Assembly: GCA_016286555.1 (NCBI GenBank)
Contig: JAEETA010000002.1
Coordinates: 1-64,000 of the forward strand
Direction: 5' to 3'
DNA from: Lachnospiraceae bacterium
Lineage (GTDB): Bacteria > Bacillota > Clostridia > Lachnospirales > Lachnospiraceae
Length of the DNA: 64,000 nucleotides
Part shown: positions 46,058-53,289 of the stretch, piece by piece
How positions within the stretch are numbered: position 1 is the stretch's first letter
Layout: each line of letters starts with the position of its first letter
Notes under the pieces: model-generated
The model's database searches: none
The model's input: only the letters and a program-made list of their open reading frames with translations
Told to the model about the DNA's origin: nothing
Translations under genes and position numbers: made by a program

Positions 46058-47284
46058 TTACAGCGTTACGCCGTTTTTCTGCAAGAGTGCTCTTGCGCTT
46101 TCCACCGAGTCAACGCCGGTGGCATTTTTGATGGGAGCAAACTCCTTCTCCCGCTCCACCTCGAAGGGCAGACAGCTGTCCATCTGGTGGATCATATCCA
46201 GCACGAGATTCTCAAACTTGAATCCGTTGGGGCTCTCGGGCTTTACGAAATTGCCGTTCTCATCCAGGTGAGGGATCTTCTTTTCCACCACATGCAGCGG
46301 CAGATCACCGTCCACTACCCGCTCCAACTCGGGCACCGCAAAGAGATAGTTCAGGATGACACCGAAATTGTAAGCAGGATCTCCCTTCTCGTCCTTTGCG
46401 TTCATCAGCTCTTCCGTCAGCTCGTAGTACTCCACGATGGAAGGCTTGCCATCCTCCAGGCACATGACACCCACCTTCTCATCCGGCGCATTTTTCCGGA
46501 CCACCTTGGCACCCACGGAACAGTTCTTCGCCATGGTAGCGCCTACGAAAATGGGATCCGCAATGCGCTGCAACACATTGTCCACCGCAAACACGTTCAG
46601 GTACTCGATGCCTTCGGTGTGAAGGGTATCCAGGAGACCTGCGCGGATCAGGGAAATGAACCAGCCGCCGTTGCCGTTGGGAGAGGTAGCCATACGGCCC
46701 TTCTCCTCCAGGAGGATCTTGCCGTTGTAATCCGTTGCGGCAGCCATCTCCTGCTGGAAAAAGTGGATATGCTTGCTGTCGTAGCCGAAGAAATTCTTCT
46801 CGGTCAAAAATCTGACAGTTGCGTCATGATTCTTCTCGCTGGTCATCACAAAAAGATGTACCCAAGCGCCCACGCTGTCCACCACATCCATCAGATTACC
46901 GATGATGCACTGGAAAATGTAGAGGTCTCTGGTGAGACCGATGTTGTACATACCCTTGGGATCGTCGGATCCCAGTCTGGTGCCCATACCGCCTGCCAGC
47001 AGCACGGCACCTACCTTGCCTTCCCGGATGGCCTTCTCACCGATCTGCCGGTACTCGTCTGCATGCTGTCTGATCTCGGGCAGTTCCATGCAGGCCAGGG
47101 GCGAGATCACGCCCTTCTTAGCCAGCTCCTCCCGGTGATGACAGGAGTCCAGGATGGACATATCCGTAGCTTCGATCTGATCCAGCAGCTGACTCTGGTG
47201 CGCCGGATCCAGTTCGTCAAAAAAGCGCAATACATGTTCCTGGCTAAAGGTCTCCAGTTTTGCTTTTGCACTGTCAAGATTCAT
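46058..47284 (-). CDS. UDP-sugar pyrophosphorylase (UDPGP/AGX family)
   Basis: This enzyme makes a UDP-hexose or UDP-N-acetylhexosamine from UTP and the sugar phosphate. The 408 residues belong to the eukaryote-like UDPGP family rather than GalU/GlmU: VGAVLLAGGMGTRLGSDDPKGMYNIG is the nucleotide-binding loop. HIHFFQQEMAAA, SPNGNGGWFISLI and the C-terminal LDMIHQMDSCLPFEVEREKEFAPIKN are typical of AGX-type UDP-GlcNAc/GalNAc pyrophosphorylases. The start MNLDSAKAKLE at 47284 has ACGGAGGA upstream. It is co-directional with galE. Which sugar it uses cannot be fixed from sequence. Confidence 0.9.
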   Translation of the reverse strand: MNLDSAKAKLETFSQEHVLRFFDELDPAHQSQLLDQIEATDMSILDSCHHREELAKKGVISPLACMELPEIRQHADEYRQIGEKAIREGKVGAVLLAGGMGTRLGSDDPKGMYNIGLTRDLYIFQCIIGNLMDVVDSVGAWVHLFVMTSEKNHDATVRFLTEKNFFGYDSKHIHFFQQEMAAATDYNGKILLEEKGRMATSPNGNGGWFISLIRAGLLDTLHTEGIEYLNVFAVDNVLQRIADPIFVGATMAKNCSVGAKVVRKNAPDEKVGVMCLEDGKPSIVEYYELTEELMNAKDEKGDPAYNFGVILNYLFAVPELERVVDGDLPLHVVEKKIPHLDENGNFVKPESPNGFKFENLVLDMIHQMDSCLPFEVEREKEFAPIKNATGVDSVESARALLQKNGVTL

Positions 47285-47304
47285 GAAGTGTTTTCCTCCG
47301 TGAG

Positions 47305-47326
47305 GAGAATTCGCACGCGAATTCTC
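47305..47326. repeat. Near-perfect 22-bp palindrome
   Basis: GAGAATTCGC, two bases and GCGAATTCTC form a 10-bp inverted repeat in the 53-bp gap between the pyrophosphorylase gene and gpmI. It has no U-tract on either strand, so it is not a normal terminator. It could be an mRNA processing hairpin or a protein-binding site. Confidence 0.55.
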
Positions 47327-47337
47327 AGAATCGTTTC

Positions 47338-48945
47338 TCAGGCTTTCTTTACCAGGAGAGATTCTCCGGTCATCTCCGCAGGCTTCTCCAGTCCCATGAT
47401 CTCGATGAGGGTGGGAGCGATGTCGCAGAGCTTTCCGCCTTCCCGCAGGGTGTAAGCATCGTCGTAATTCACCAGAATGAAAGGCACGGGATTGGTGGTG
47501 TGCGCAGTGTGGGGCTGACCGGTCTCATGGTTTACCATCTGCTCGGCATTGCCGTGGTCAGCACAGATGAAGAGCACGCCGCCTGCCTGCTTCACGGCAG
47601 CCTCTGCGGAACCGACGAACTCATCCACACGCTCCACTGCGGTGATGGCTGCACTGAGAACACCGGTGTGGCCCACCATGTCAGGGTTTGCAAAATTAAT
47701 GACGATCACGTCATATTCTCCGGAAACGATGGCTGCGTTCAGCTTCGCGCTTACCTCGGGAGCACTCATCTCGGGCTGCAGATCATAGGTAGCCACTGCG
47801 GGAGAATTCACCAGGATGCGATCCTCGCCGGGATTGGGCTCCTCGATACCGCCGTTGAAGAAGAAGGTTACATGAGCATACTTCTCGGTCTCAGCCAGAC
47901 GGAGCTGCTTTAAGCCGTTGTTTGCCAAGAACTCGCCGAAGGTGTTTTTGATCTCTTCCTTCTTGAAGGCAACGAACTTGTTGGGGATGGTCTCGTCGTA
48001 ATCCTTGAAGCACACATAGGTGAGAGGGATAAAGCCCTTTGCTCTCTTCAGATGTGCGATGCTCTTGGTGTTTGCGGGATCGCCGCCCTGTGCTGCGATG
48101 TCCTCGTCGGAGAAGCAGAAGGCCTTGGTGATCTCACGTGCTCTGTCGGGACGGAAGTTAAAGAAGATCACGGAGTCGTTCGGCTTCACGGTAGCGATGG
48201 GACTTCCTGCTTCATCGGTGAGAACGGTGGGTACCACGAACTCGTCGGTGACACCTGCGTCATAAGAAGCCTGCATTGCTTCCACAGGATCCGTTCCCTT
48301 GTTACCCTCGCCCAGCACCAGCGCATCGTATGCCTTCTGGATGCGGTCCCAGTTGTTGTCGCGGTCCATCGCATAATATCTGCCGTGCAGGCTGGCTACC
48401 TTGCCCACGCCGATCTTTTTCGCCTCATCCACCAGCGCCTGCAGGTAATCCTTGCCGGATGCGGGAGGTGTGTCTCTGCCGTCGAAGAAAGGATGGATGT
48501 AGACCCTCTCCAGCCCCTCTCTCTTGCACAGCTCCAGGATCGCATAGAGGTGAGTGTTGTGGCTGTGGACACCACCGTCGGAAAGCAGGCCCCAGATGTG
48601 CAGGTCAGAGCCCTTCTCCTTGCAGTTGTTAATGGCATGCAGCAGCTCTTCGTTCTTGAAGAACACGCCGTCCTGAATGTGCTTGGTGATAAGAGTCAGA
48701 TCCTGGTATATGATACGGCCGGAACCGATATTCATATGTCCCACCTCGGAGTTGCCCATCTGTCCGTCAGGAAGACCTACCGCCATACCGGAAGCGAAGC
48801 CCTGCTGAAAAGGGCACTCCGCCATCATGCGGTCCAGATTGGGGGTCTTCGCCATATAAACGGCATTGGCGTCGTGCTCCGGGGAAAGGCCGAAGCCGTC
48901 CAAAACCATCAGTACTACGGGTCTGCGTTTTAATGTTGCTGCCAT
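47338..48945 (-). CDS. gpmI: 2,3-bisphosphoglycerate-independent phosphoglycerate mutase
   Basis: GpmI interconverts 3- and 2-phosphoglycerate in glycolysis using two Mn ions. The 535 residues start MAATLKRRPVVLMVLDGFG at ATG 48945 (AAGGAGAA upstream). They hold the nucleophile Ser in DGQMGNSEVGHMNIGSGR, HIWGLLSDGGVHSH, HPFFDGRDTPP and the metal-binding CADHGNAEQM. Length is slightly above the usual 510. It follows an IR-bearing leader with a promoter-like TATAAT at 49053-49058. Confidence 0.97.
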   Translation of the reverse strand: MAATLKRRPVVLMVLDGFGLSPEHDANAVYMAKTPNLDRMMAECPFQQGFASGMAVGLPDGQMGNSEVGHMNIGSGRIIYQDLTLITKHIQDGVFFKNEELLHAINNCKEKGSDLHIWGLLSDGGVHSHNTHLYAILELCKREGLERVYIHPFFDGRDTPPASGKDYLQALVDEAKKIGVGKVASLHGRYYAMDRDNNWDRIQKAYDALVLGEGNKGTDPVEAMQASYDAGVTDEFVVPTVLTDEAGSPIATVKPNDSVIFFNFRPDRAREITKAFCFSDEDIAAQGGDPANTKSIAHLKRAKGFIPLTYVCFKDYDETIPNKFVAFKKEEIKNTFGEFLANNGLKQLRLAETEKYAHVTFFFNGGIEEPNPGEDRILVNSPAVATYDLQPEMSAPEVSAKLNAAIVSGEYDVIVINFANPDMVGHTGVLSAAITAVERVDEFVGSAEAAVKQAGGVLFICADHGNAEQMVNHETGQPHTAHTTNPVPFILVNYDDAYTLREGGKLCDIAPTLIEIMGLEKPAEMTGESLLVKKA

Positions 48946-49052
48946 AAGATTCTCCTTAACTTTAAACTAGGATGCGCGAGGCATCCGGTTTGATTATTCA
49001 TGGAACGAGCTTGTGTGGCTCATTCGCGTGGCCGCCCTGCATCGAGCGCCAC

Positions 49053-49087
49053 ATTATAGTATACCGCTTTTTGCCCCCCGGCGGTAT
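49053..49087 (-). promoter_or_regulatory. Promoter region of gpmI with a 7-bp inverted repeat
   Basis: On the minus strand an exact TATAAT (49053-49058) lies about 108 bases before gpmI. ATACCGC (49061-49067) and GCGGTAT (49081-49087) form an inverted repeat over the -35 region, which otherwise lacks a consensus hexamer. The leader also has a GGATGC/GCATCC stem at 48970-48986. Regulation by a protein bound at the -35 dyad is a possibility. Confidence 0.45.
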
Positions 49088-49269
49088 CACTTTTTCACAA
49101 ACTGATGAAGATTTTCATCAAAAGAAAAGCCCGCGCGAGCGAGGGTCTCTGTCAGTTCCCTCGGATCGAGGTCCTCCGCAGCGCACAGATCCTCCAAACT
49201 GTCGTAAAAGTCCCGCAATTTCGTATTCACCACGCTCAGAAGCATGTTGGGGTCCTTGGGAAGGGGCAT
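49087..49269 (-). CDS. DUF4250 small protein
   Basis: This 60-residue protein, MPLPKDPNMLLSVVNTKLRD followed by FYDSLEDLCAAEDLDPRE and ending ENLHQFVKK, matches the DUF4250 family as I know it (start LPKDPxMLLSxxNxKLRD). Members are common in Clostridia; function is unknown. They look like small helical, possibly DNA- or protein-binding folds. Start ATG 49269 has AAGGAGAT upstream. It is a single gene; the stop touches the inverted repeat before gpmI. Confidence 0.9.
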   Translation of the reverse strand: MPLPKDPNMLLSVVNTKLRDFYDSLEDLCAAEDLDPRELTETLARAGFSFDENLHQFVKK

Positions 49270-49354
49270 GGCATTATCTCCTTTTTATTTCATCTCTTCT
49301 GTTAACCCATCTCTACTATTTTACGGGGTTTCAGGGATAGTGTCAAAACAGGGC

Positions 49355-50083
49355 TCAATACAGTTCCAGCCGCTGCAGCTCTCTGCGACCGTAGCAAAAA
49401 TGAAAGACGTGGGGCACCGGCAGGAGCGTAGGTTCCTGCTCCGGGCCGTCGGCATGCAGATCCTCCCGCAGCTCCCGCAGACCTTCCCCCGTCTCCGGAT
49501 AGATCTCCACATAATCCCTGTAATATAGCTTCAGATAATACCCGGCTTTCCAACGCACCGCCAGTTCCTCCAGAAGACCGGGGTAAGCCAGGGCGCAGAC
49601 GCCGCCGATGCGTTTTGCATGGGTCAGGAGGAAATGCTCCCGCAGACGCAGGAGCCTGGGCGGACAAAAGGCAGCCATATCCTTCAGGATCCTGCGGACC
49701 ATCATTTTCCCCGGATCACAGAATTCCGGGAAAACCCGTCGAAAAATCTCATAGGTAGAAATCGGAAGTGCGCTTCGCCTTCGGTCGGATTCCCGTTTAT
49801 CGAAAATCTCCCACTCCTCCGGGAGATCCTGCACCTGCACCCTGCTGCCATTCCGAAGAGGATCCCCCACGGAAGCGCCTTCATTAGCAGGCCATAGCAG
49901 ACATGCCTGCTGGCGTTCCCGGTACTCGGCCCAGGTCAGGGGATAGCTGCGGTCGGCATCCTCGGCAGAAAAAAGGACGCAGATCAGGAATCGTACCGAC
50001 CCGATAGCGGCAGATGCACAGCAGGGGTAAGAGGCGCGGTATTCCCGATCGGACATGGGGTAAAAGACATACTTTTCTTGCAT
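49355..50083 (-). CDS. Hypothetical protein of 242 residues
   Basis: I do not recognise this protein. It starts MQEKYVFYPMSDREYRASYP at ATG 50083 with AAAGGAGAAC upstream. It is soluble and very rich in Arg, Leu, Glu and aromatic residues; cysteines at ASYPCCASAAIG and near FLICVLF stand out. There is no signal peptide or long membrane span. Internal segments such as YPLTWAEYRERQQACLLWP and LREHFLLTHAKRIGGVCALAY suggest a mostly helical fold. It stands alone between DUF4250 and the XRE regulator at the edge of the accessory region. It looks coding because of its site and codon use. Confidence 0.6.
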   Translation of the reverse strand: MQEKYVFYPMSDREYRASYPCCASAAIGSVRFLICVLFSAEDADRSYPLTWAEYRERQQACLLWPANEGASVGDPLRNGSRVQVQDLPEEWEIFDKRESDRRRSALPISTYEIFRRVFPEFCDPGKMMVRRILKDMAAFCPPRLLRLREHFLLTHAKRIGGVCALAYPGLLEELAVRWKAGYYLKLYYRDYVEIYPETGEGLRELREDLHADGPEQEPTLLPVPHVFHFCYGRRELQRLELY

Positions 50084-50194
50084 TGGGGTTCTCCTTTTCT
50101 TGTTTTGAAAATACGTTGTTTTATGTTTGCAGTTTCCATAAGATTCTTATGTTAACTGTAAAGGCACATTTTTCTCCCGCTCACGGTTTTCTGC

Positions 50195-50227
50195 AAAAAA
50201 GAAAGAGTAACCTCATCGGTTACTCTT
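50195..50227 (-). terminator. Intrinsic terminator of the XRE regulator
   Basis: A perfect 10-bp stem (50203-50212 with 50218-50227, loop TCATC) is followed on the minus strand by TCTTTTTT. The stem's first base overlaps the XRE gene's stop codon, so the gene ends in its terminator. Confidence 0.9.
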
Positions 50228-50562
50228 CATTGGCCAAGTGCCTCCAATATTCCTTTTCCGTAAAGGAGCAGTCGCTCTGCTCCGCCGGGATCCATCCTGT
50301 GGACCACCCGCAGGATCTGCACATCCATGTCGCTCTCGATCACCGCCAGCTCCGGCCCCATCTCATACAGATAGGAAGGTGAGACCTGTAACGCCGCCGC
50401 CAGCTTACACAGCGTATCGTGCTCCGGCTCCCCCGTCCTTCCTTTCATTATATCGTGAACGGTATTATAAGGAACACCGCTGAACTTGCTCAACGCCGCC
50501 GAGTTCCAGCCCTTCAGATCGGCCAGGCTTTTGATTTTTTCGGCAACAGACTGCTGAGCCAT
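50227..50562 (-). CDS. XRE-family transcriptional regulator
   Basis: This small helix-turn-helix regulator has 111 residues. The start is placed at ATG 50562 (MAQQSVAEKIKSLADLKGWN), with GGAAAGGAGG upstream. Residues 8-68 form the HTH_3 domain: LADLKGWNSAALSKFSGVPY, then NTVHDIMKGRTGEPEHDTLCK and LAAALQVSPSYLYE. A short C-terminal tail (MDVQILRVVHRMDPGGAERLLL) may mediate dimerisation. It is divergent from the aminotransferase gene across a 428-bp spacer with several dyads, so control of the glycan genes is plausible (inference). Confidence 0.88.
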   Translation of the reverse strand: MAQQSVAEKIKSLADLKGWNSAALSKFSGVPYNTVHDIMKGRTGEPEHDTLCKLAAALQVSPSYLYEMGPELAVIESDMDVQILRVVHRMDPGGAERLLLYGKGILEALGQ

Positions 50563-50740
50563 CCCGCTTTGTTCCTCCTTTCCGCATTGTTCCGTGGTCG
50601 GCGTTTCGCCGTATCTTGCGCCGCTCCGGTTTCGGCGCCGATCCGTATTCGGCAACAATTATGATGGATGAGAGGATTTTCGTTAATTACGGATCACCGT
50701 AATTTTGTAGAATTGCTCTATTGACTTTATGTCATTTGTT

Positions 50741-50755
50741 AGACCGGTTCGGTCT
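50741..50755. promoter_or_regulatory. Operator-like palindrome
   Basis: AGACCG-GTT-CGGTCT is a perfect 6+3+6 dyad. Sites of this form are typical of TetR-family repressors (established for the class), although no TetR gene is in the window. It lies between the XRE regulator and the aminotransferase promoter. Confidence 0.4.
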
Positions 50756-50892
50756 GAATGCAGTGATGGAGCGAGTTTGCAGCTTGTATTCGGAGCTTCA
50801 AAATGGCTATTCTGTAGTTATTAAAAATTGATGAATAGGCACTTTGTTGTTTGCAAAATGTTGACGGGCAGTGATCGGTGAGGCGGGATTCC

Positions 50893-50921
50893 TTGATTTT
50901 TTACCCTTGCGAGCCGATAAT
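50893..50921 (+). promoter_or_regulatory. Putative sigma-A promoter of the LegC-like aminotransferase
   Basis: TTGATT (50893-50898), a 17-base spacer and GATAAT (50916-50921) lie 70 bases before the start codon at 50991. Hexamers are good but not perfect. Confidence 0.6.
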
Positions 50922-50990
50922 GAATTTATACGATGGGCTCAACGGATTCCGGAGCCCCCGGAAATATCCGCCTTAAGAAAAGGATGGTAA

Positions 50991-52169
50991 ATGATTATGG
51001 ATCACATGATTCCTCTCGCCATACCGAATTTTGAAGGAAATGAAAGAAAGTACGTAGATGATGCCGTGGACCAGGGATGGGTTTCCACAGGCGGCGCCTA
51101 TATCACCAGGTTGGAAAAACAGATGGAAGAATTCCTGGGCGTGCCCGAGGTGGCGGCATGCCAGAGCGGCACCTCTGCGTTGCACCTCTCTCTCATTGAC
51201 ATCGGCGTAGCGCCCGGTGACATGGTTATCGTACCAACTCTCACCTTCATCGCTGCCGTGAATCCCGTGAAGTATTGTTACGCAGATCCTATTTTCATGG
51301 ACTGCGATGATTCCCTTTGCATGGATCCCGTAAAGCTTCGCAAGTTCCTGGAGACGGAATGTGAGAAAAACAGTTCCGGGCAGCCGATTTACCGGAAAAC
51401 CGGACAGACCGTGAAAGCCATCGTGGTGGTTCACGTCTTCGGCAACCTGGCGGATATGGAGCAAATCTGTGACATTGCCGCAGAATACGGCTTAAAGGTT
51501 GTAGAGGACGCTACAGAAGCGCTGGGAAGCAAATATACTTCCAGCCGCTTTGCAGGCCGTTATGCAGGCACCCTCGGCGACTATGGGGCATACTCCTTCA
51601 ACGGCAACAAGATCATCACCACCGGCGGTGGCGGCGCCGTCACTGCAAAGGATCCCGAAGCCGTCAAGCACCTGCGCTATCTTTCCACCCAGGCCAAGGA
51701 CGATCCGCACTACTACATTCACAACGAGATCGGCTACAATTACCGCATGACCAATGTGCAGGCAGCCCTGGGCGTCGCCCAGATGGAGGAGCTGCCCTCC
51801 TTCATCGAGCGAAAGCAGAAAGGCTATGCGCTGTACGAGGAGCTCCTGGCAGGTTTTGAAAATGCCCGCCTCATCCCCTTCCGTGAGGGCACCGAATCCA
51901 ACAAATGGTTCTATTCTCTGCTCATCGACCGTGACAAAGTAAAAGCCCCCATCCGCGAGATCATCTCGGAATTGGAGGCTCGTAAGATCCAGACCCGCGC
52001 CATCTGGGGGCTGATCCATGAGCAGCGCCCTTATGCAGGCAGCATCGTATATGAAATGGAGAAAGCGCCCTACTACAGCGAGCGCGTTATCAACCTCCCC
52101 TGCAGCACACAGATTACCGAGAAGGAGATCCGCTATGTTGCGAAGACGGTGAAGGAAGTACTGAAGTAA
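50991..52169 (+). CDS. LegC-type nucleotide-sugar aminotransferase (DegT/DnrJ family)
   Basis: This PLP enzyme aminates the 4-keto group of a nucleotide-linked 4-keto-6-deoxy hexosamine. The 392 residues start MIMDHMIPLAIPNFEGNERKY at ATG 50991 with AAAGGATGG upstream. Typical features are [33 protein letters not shown], and the PLP lysine in YSFNGNKIITTGGGG. The pattern agrees with the LegC/PglE group that acts after a UDP- or GDP-GlcNAc 4,6-dehydratase. That partner is probably the CapD-like gene at 53.3-54.5 kb. A strong terminator (52187-52235) ends it. No acetyltransferase or NeuB-like synthase is in the window. Family firm, exact product inferred. Confidence 0.9.
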   Translation: MIMDHMIPLAIPNFEGNERKYVDDAVDQGWVSTGGAYITRLEKQMEEFLGVPEVAACQSGTSALHLSLIDIGVAPGDMVIVPTLTFIAAVNPVKYCYADPIFMDCDDSLCMDPVKLRKFLETECEKNSSGQPIYRKTGQTVKAIVVVHVFGNLADMEQICDIAAEYGLKVVEDATEALGSKYTSSRFAGRYAGTLGDYGAYSFNGNKIITTGGGGAVTAKDPEAVKHLRYLSTQAKDDPHYYIHNEIGYNYRMTNVQAALGVAQMEELPSFIERKQKGYALYEELLAGFENARLIPFREGTESNKWFYSLLIDRDKVKAPIREIISELEARKIQTRAIWGLIHEQRPYAGSIVYEMEKAPYYSERVINLPCSTQITEKEIRYVAKTVKEVLK

Positions 52170-52186
52170 AAATCCGCTTGCTTACA

Positions 52187-52235
52187 TACTCTGCTTTGTG
52201 CTATAGTCTCTGCAAAGCAGAGTATTTCTTTTTTC
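52187..52235 (+). terminator. Intrinsic terminator of the aminotransferase gene
   Basis: TACTCTGCTTTG (52187-52198) and CAAAGCAGAGTA (52213-52224) form a perfect 12-bp stem, followed by TTTCTTTTTT. It isolates the aminotransferase from the nuclease/transposase gene downstream. Confidence 0.93.
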
Positions 52236-52363
52236 TATCACTCTTTTTTGTCTGATGATTCGGTCTACTCCTGCTTTCATATCCCATTCCACAATAAGCA
52301 GGAGCCAAAAGTCTGTTTGCCATAGTTTTGCGCGCTCCTGCGAGTAAGAAAGGAGCATTATCT

Positions 52364-53227
52364 ATGGTAGAAAAAAAGGTAAGCGAGTATTCGGAGGAGA
52401 TCCGGAAAATGGTCGAAAACATGTCGCTGATGGACGACGATCTGATGTCCAGAGTCTTCGACCACAACATCCCGGCGACGCAACTGCTCATTGGCACGAT
52501 CCTGCAAAAAGAAGTTCAAGTGGTCGATGCTATCGGACAGGAAGAGATGAAAAATCCTCTGGTGGGTGGACGATCGATCCGACTGGACGTGTTCGCCAAA
52601 GACGAAAAAGGCAGACATTTCGACTGCGAAGTGCAACGGAAACAGAGCGGTGCTCACCCAAAACGTGCCAGATTCCATTCCGCAATGTTGGATTCAAGGA
52701 TGCTGAAGGAAAAAGAGGAATTCACATCCATTCGAGACTCCTATGTGATTTTCATTACAGAGACGGATTATTTCAAACAGGATAAACCGCTGTATTTCGT
52801 AGAGCGAAAGGTCGGCGACAGCCAGCCTTTCGGAGACGGAAATCATATCATTTACGTCAATGGAGCCTATGAAGGCGACGATCCATTAGGGCGATTAATG
52901 GCTGATTTCAGGAGACGAGACGTTACAGACTTCCATTATTCCGAACTGGAAGACGGAGTCCGGCATTTCAAGGTAGACGAGGAGGGAAAAGCTACTATGT
53001 GTGAAGCAGTAGAGAAATACGCAAAAGGACAATATAACAATGGCTTGTTGGAAGGTCGCGAAGAAGGTCGTGAAGAAGGCCGCGAGGTCGGCGCCACCCA
53101 GCTGGAGCAGGCCATCCTGCGCATGAAAGAAGGCACATCCGAAGATGTGCTTCTCGAAGAAGGCTTCGAGGCAAGCATCATCGAACGTGCCAGAAATATC
53201 TGCGCCAGCTTTAGGGCAGGTAAGTGA
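52364..53227 (+). CDS. PD-(D/E)XK nuclease-family transposase / Rpn-like protein
   Basis: This 287-residue protein is of the PD-(D/E)XK nuclease family transposase group (related to Rpn recombination-promoting nucleases). ATG 52364 (MVEKKVSEYSEE) is chosen because AAGGAG precedes it. Features are FDHNIPATQLLIGTIL, the nuclease core RSIRLDVFAKDEKGRHFDCEVQRK (Asp and Glu-x-Gln/Lys), and FITETDYFK. The C-terminal linker is built of GREEGREEGREVG repeats, the hallmark of this family. Such proteins occur in many scattered copies in Lachnospiraceae genomes. It stands between two genes of one sugar pathway. No terminal inverted repeats were recognised. Confidence 0.88.
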   Translation: MVEKKVSEYSEEIRKMVENMSLMDDDLMSRVFDHNIPATQLLIGTILQKEVQVVDAIGQEEMKNPLVGGRSIRLDVFAKDEKGRHFDCEVQRKQSGAHPKRARFHSAMLDSRMLKEKEEFTSIRDSYVIFITETDYFKQDKPLYFVERKVGDSQPFGDGNHIIYVNGAYEGDDPLGRLMADFRRRDVTDFHYSELEDGVRHFKVDEEGKATMCEAVEKYAKGQYNNGLLEGREEGREEGREVGATQLEQAILRMKEGTSEDVLLEEGFEASIIERARNICASFRAGK

Positions 53228-53240
53228 TTCTATACCGAGC

Positions 53241-53283
53241 TAAAAAGCTCTGCTCTGCGCCATGTCGGCACAGGGCAGAGCTT
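53241..53283 (-). terminator. Terminator shared by the converging nuclease and CapD-like genes
   Basis: AAGCTCTGCTCTG and CAGGGCAGAGCTT pair over 12 of 13 bases around a 13-base loop. On the minus strand the stem is followed by TTTTT (53241-53246), so it ends the flagellin-modification operon. On the plus strand the T-run is weaker. Confidence 0.82.
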
Positions 53284-53289
53284 AAATCT

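Larger units (their letters stand above)
50563..50990. other. 428-bp intergenic region with regulatory dyads
   Basis: No coding sequence is seen. It holds a perfect 8-bp dyad AATTACGG-atca-CCGTAATT (50685-50704), a TGAC-N5-GTCA dyad (50722-50734), AGACCG-gtt-CGGTCT (50741-50755), and a probable promoter for the aminotransferase (50893-50921). A TTCCGG/CCGGAA stem lies in that gene's leader near 50948-50964. Confidence 0.6.

Noticed and set aside
53041-53100. Short repeated DNA encoding GREEGREEGRE, first seen as a possible tandem-repeat or CRISPR-like array
   Set aside because: It is in frame in the nuclease/transposase protein and is the usual linker repeat of that family.
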